Source: Alphaproteobacteria bacterium (GTDB lineage: Bacteria > Pseudomonadota > Alphaproteobacteria > ATCC43930 > CGMCC-115725). From it: a DNA stretch of 64,000 nucleotides. The position numbers and the translations under genes are program-made. Below are positions 61,246 through 64,000 of the stretch, piece after piece (within the stretch, counting starts at the first letter, position 1; every line of letters starts with the position of its first letter). The DNA is taken from contig JASHOB010000059.1 in the NCBI GenBank assembly GCA_030041335.1, positions 47,345 to 111,344 on the forward strand, in the 5' to 3' direction. A model generated the notes under the pieces. It was not told the origin of the DNA. It did not search any database and saw nothing but the letters and a program-made list of their open reading frames with translations.

Positions 61246-62931
61246 ATGACTGCAACGATCGCGCTGATTGAATTGGTGGGTTATGTCGCGCTGCTGCTTT
61301 GGGGCATGCACATGGTCCAGAGTGGAGTCGTGCGCGCCTTCGGCTCCAATTTGCGTGCTGTCATCGGCCGGACTTTGCATAACAGGCTCACGGCGGTCGG
61401 AGCCGGGTTGGCGGTGACCGTGCTGCTCCAGAGCAGCACCGCCACAGCCATGATGACGACGTCCCTCGCGGCGGCTGGGCTGATGGAGCTGGTGCCCGCT
61501 CTCGCAGTTATGCTAGGCGCCAACGTCGGCACCGCCTTGATCGTCAAGCTCCTCTCGTTCGATATTTTCTGGATTGCGCCATTGCTTCTGATTGCCGGGT
61601 ACGTCGCCTTCCGGAAGGCGAGGAGGGGAATCTTCCACGATCTCGGGCGCGTCGGCATCGGCCTGGGACTCATGCTGCTCGCGCTGCACGAGCTTGTGGC
61701 CACGATCGAGCCGGTGCAGGCCGCGCCCGCGCTGACGGTTCTTCTTGGTGCCCTCACCGGCGAGCCTTTGCTCGATTTGGCGCTTGCGGCCGTCCTGACT
61801 TGGGCGGCCCATTCCAGCATCGCCGTGATGTTGCTCATTGTCTCTCTCTCAGCGGGTGGCGTTGTCACCCTGCCCGTGGCGATCGCCCTTGTGTTGGGCG
61901 CAAACCTCGGCGCCACGATCCCGCCAGTGCTGGAAACCCCTCGGGCTGATCCCGCGGTTCGGCGCTTGCCGATCGGCAACATGTCAATTCGTGCGGCAGG
62001 CTGCGTTGCCGCCTTGCCGTTCATCCATTCGATCGCGGCACTTCTCTCAAAGGTTTACCTCAACGCGTCCGAGGCGGTGGTCGATTTCCATATCCTGTTC
62101 AACCTGACGCTGATGCTGGTGTTCGTTTGGTTTCTTGATCCGGTTGCGCTTCTGTTGAAGCGGATTCTGCCGGCAAAACAAAAGTCCACCGATGTGACGG
62201 ACCCGCTCTATCTTGACGAGACAGCGCTGGACACGCCCTATCTTGCCTTGACCAATGCATCACGCGAGGCGCTGCGCATGGCAGATTTGGTGGAGGTCAT
62301 GCTGTGCCAGTTCAATAAGGTGGCGACGGATGGTAACCCTGAGGCGATCAAGGATCTGGTGCGCGCGGGCAAAGTGCTGGACCGATTGCAGGAGGCGGTC
62401 AAAGCGTACCTAACTCAGCTCGGCACGGATGGGCTTTCTCCGACCGATGGCGAGCGCCATGCGCATGTTCTCGATTTCGCCGTCAATCTTGGGCATGCCG
62501 GCGACATCATCGAGCGGAGTCTAGCCGTTGCTGCATCGAGAAAGGCAAAACGTGGCCTGGTGATGCCTGCTGAAGACACGGACGATCTCACAACCTTCGT
62601 AACGCTCGTCCGTGAGGACTTGCGAATGGCTGGGTCGACCTTCATGACGGAAGATACTCGATCCGCAAACAGGCTGCTGGAGCGTAAGCGGCAACTGAAT
62701 GCCATGGAACGAGCCACCAGCCGCCGACACCTGGCCCGCCTGAAGGTTCGCCAACCGGAGGAGTTGGAGGCAAGCACCGTTCATTTGACGATGCTGCGGG
62801 ACTTGCGCCGGGTGAACTCGCAGATATCCGGTGTCGCCTACGACGTTCTTGGCCTAACGGACCCGTCGGATCAGGACGGTGGTTCCGAGCAGGAAATTGC
62901 CGTCGAACAGGAACCTCAACCGAAAAAATAA
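61246..62931 (+). CDS. Na/Pi cotransporter family protein with PhoU-like C-terminal domain
   Basis: ATG 61246 is chosen because the family N-terminus (MTATIALIELVGYVALLLWG) starts there; a GTG at 61216 with AGGA upstream is an alternative. It shows the duplicated QSS motifs of the family (VTVLLQSSTATAMM and TWAAHSSIAVMLLIV) in the membrane part. The C-terminal 200 residues are soluble, helical and PhoU-like (SREALRMADLVEVMLCQFNK). It is likely to take up phosphate by sodium coupling. Length is 561 residues. Confidence 0.87.
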   Translation: MTATIALIELVGYVALLLWGMHMVQSGVVRAFGSNLRAVIGRTLHNRLTAVGAGLAVTVLLQSSTATAMMTTSLAAAGLMELVPALAVMLGANVGTALIVKLLSFDIFWIAPLLLIAGYVAFRKARRGIFHDLGRVGIGLGLMLLALHELVATIEPVQAAPALTVLLGALTGEPLLDLALAAVLTWAAHSSIAVMLLIVSLSAGGVVTLPVAIALVLGANLGATIPPVLETPRADPAVRRLPIGNMSIRAAGCVAALPFIHSIAALLSKVYLNASEAVVDFHILFNLTLMLVFVWFLDPVALLLKRILPAKQKSTDVTDPLYLDETALDTPYLALTNASREALRMADLVEVMLCQFNKVATDGNPEAIKDLVRAGKVLDRLQEAVKAYLTQLGTDGLSPTDGERHAHVLDFAVNLGHAGDIIERSLAVAASRKAKRGLVMPAEDTDDLTTFVTLVREDLRMAGSTFMTEDTRSANRLLERKRQLNAMERATSRRHLARLKVRQPEELEASTVHLTMLRDLRRVNSQISGVAYDVLGLTDPSDQDGGSEQEIAVEQEPQPKK

Positions 62932-63240
62932 CGGGCGCAGCCATCGAATGGTCGGGGATTCGCAGCTCTTCAGACCGACTATTTCTCGCCGCATCCGGAA
63001 TGCTTCAGATCGGAGGACTTGGAGCGTGTTGCGAGATACGAGATGGCATTGGAAGCGGAGGCGTCTTGCCGATGTCATGCAGTCGAACTAGCCTGCAGCA
63101 TCGATCCATCAAAAATGGGGCTATCGACGTCCAGCATTGGGATCAGTCGCCGCGAAGCGGTGGCTGCCGGTGCGCCATCTGCAGCAGCTTCGCTTGCATC
63201 CCTTAAGCTGGTCAGGCACAGGAGAAGTCGGGGGCGATGG

Positions 63241-63540
63241 GTCGTCGTCCTGTACACAGAACAAAAAAGACCCGACCAAAGTCACCAAGTACTATCTTGA
63301 GAAACATATGCCGCTTGTGAACAGGACGATCTCGAGCGTGCTGAAGCACGAAACTGCGGTTGCCGTACCATCGCCGATGGCACGGCAACCGCCCTTCTGG
63401 CGAATTACGGAATTGTATTTTGCCACGTGCAGAGCGTGAAGATGGCGCTTGCTACGCCTGAGTGGAAGGTCGCAGCTGATGTTCCCAACTTCGCCGATAA
63501 GGGTACTGTTACTGGCATTGTCGCCATTCAGGAAAGCTAA
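63241..63540 (+). pseudogene. EthD-domain protein with two homopolymer frameshifts
   Basis: The plus-strand pieces VVVLYTEQ, KDPTKVTKYYLEKHMPLVN (next frame) and VKMALATPEWKVAADVPNFA followed by GTVTGIVAIQES (third frame) add up to a typical EthD domain. Removing one A from the A6 run at 63263-63268 and adding one T to the T4 run at 63418-63421 restores a continuous frame to the TAA at 63538. It is either a pseudogene or a sequencing error at homopolymers. A start codon is not obvious. Confidence 0.65.
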
Positions 63541-63833
63541 AGAGGCGAATACACTCCCGGATTAGGAGGGACAAAGCGTTGTGTCGTTTCGTTCATCTCG
63601 GCTTCATGCTGGCTATTCGACTTGAAGAGCATGCCTAATGGCTCGGGGCCAAGAAGATCAGCGCGATCATCGTCACCAGCGCGCGGCGCTCCTATAAGCG
63701 GTTCAATACGGCTGAGCTTTCGGTGCACGCAACGGGTCTAGATCGGCTTGAAATTTTCGATCCAAGCGGCAAAATGCAGAGGGGCATGTGTACACGATGC
63801 TGCCTATCTTTTCCAGTTTGAGGCAGAGGTCCG
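63541..63833. other. Region without a recognisable intact gene
   Basis: Between the EthD relic and the glutamine synthetase start, one plus frame reads WLGAKKISAIIVTSARRSYK up to about 63800 but has no start and a TAA just before it. It may be a fragment of a degraded gene. The minus-strand frame at 63537-63728 shows no motif. Confidence 0.35.
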
Positions 63834-64000
63834 ATGATTGGTGAGCCATTCATTATGGTCTGCTGCAGCGATTTTGCTGGTCAGGTGCGGGGCAAGGGGT
63901 TTCCCGCGGCGGAGCTGGAGCGGCGCAGGAAATTGGGCGTCGGACTCGCGCCGACGGCAATGATGATTAATTGCTTCGGCCGAATCACAGATTCACCTTG
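63834..64000 (+). CDS. Glutamine synthetase family protein, 5' part only
   Basis: ATG 63834 (GAGGCAGAGG upstream) opens a frame that runs off the window end. It reads MIGEPFIMVCCSDFAGQVRG then KGFPAAELERRRKLGVGLAP. The SDFAGQVRGK segment is the N-terminal signature of glutamine-synthetase-type ligases, including gamma-glutamyl-polyamine and other GlnT/PuuA-like forms. Only about 55 residues are present, so the subgroup is unknown. Confidence 0.75.
   Translation, partial: MIGEPFIMVCCSDFAGQVRGKGFPAAELERRRKLGVGLAPTAMMINCFGRITDSP

Noticed and set aside
61004..61249. 81-residue frame before the Na/Pi cotransporter
   Set aside because: No ribosome site or motif, and it overlaps the cotransporter start in another frame.

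Overview
The window is GC-rich, gene-dense DNA from what looks like an alphaproteobacterium of the Rhizobiales/Rhodospirillales type. This is inferred from a DUF1489 gene, a membrane urate oxidase with a cytochrome c tail (PuuD), a PuuE-type allantoinase, Tat-exported solute-binding proteins and a metK-ahcY-metF cluster headed by an HTH-methyltransferase. I see no rRNA, tRNA, insertion sequence or CRISPR array.

Left part (1-18.9 kb), purine and urate catabolism. After a type B carboxylesterase cut by the window edge, a plus-strand run holds an orphan Liv-type binding protein, an amidohydrolase, a Rieske oxygenase, 5-hydroxyisourate hydrolase (uraH), xanthine dehydrogenase xdhABC, and a BMP-type ABC importer that probably carries purines. 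A rho-independent terminator at about 15.03 kb closes it. On the opposite strand lie puuD, puuE and a UraD-AllC fusion. Together the two convergent blocks encode xanthine -> urate -> 5-hydroxyisourate -> OHCU -> allantoin -> allantoate -> ureidoglycine.

18.9-31.1 kb, aromatic ring cleavage on the minus strand. Two paralogous two-subunit hydroquinone 1,2-dioxygenases (HapCD/PnpCD type), an aldehyde dehydrogenase (likely 4-hydroxymuconic semialdehyde dehydrogenase), maleylacetate reductase, a hydroxyquinol-type intradiol dioxygenase, and a complete Liv-type ABC importer form a hydroquinone/hydroxyquinol -> maleylacetate -> 3-oxoadipate module.

31.2-40.8 kb, small-amide nitrogen. A second BMP-type ABC importer is interleaved with formamidase (amiF) and biuret hydrolase (biuH). 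Divergent from it is an AtzF-type allophanate hydrolase, convergent with an FCD-type GntR regulator. A near-palindromic candidate operator lies between the two transcription units.

40.9-51.3 kb, mixed and housekeeping: ubiX, a P-loop kinase, a secreted PHB-type esterase, a B12-binding radical SAM protein, then the SAM cycle (HTH-methyltransferase, metK, ahcY, metF) behind a promoter flanked by inverted repeats, and DUF1489.

51.3-64 kb, accessory: an AidB-like/TauD-like/NIPSNAP operon, a CBS protein, a Spy/CpxP-like protein, several broken genes, an orphan BrnA-type antitoxin, a structured leader whose last hairpin covers a ribosome binding site ahead of a small ORF and a divergent NRAMP transporter, a Na/Pi cotransporter, and the start of a glutamine-synthetase-family gene. 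The most interesting unexplained signals are this leader, the promoter/inverted-repeat array of the SAM-cycle operon, the UraD-AllC fusion, the biuret/formamide transport operon and the Rieske oxygenase inside the purine block.
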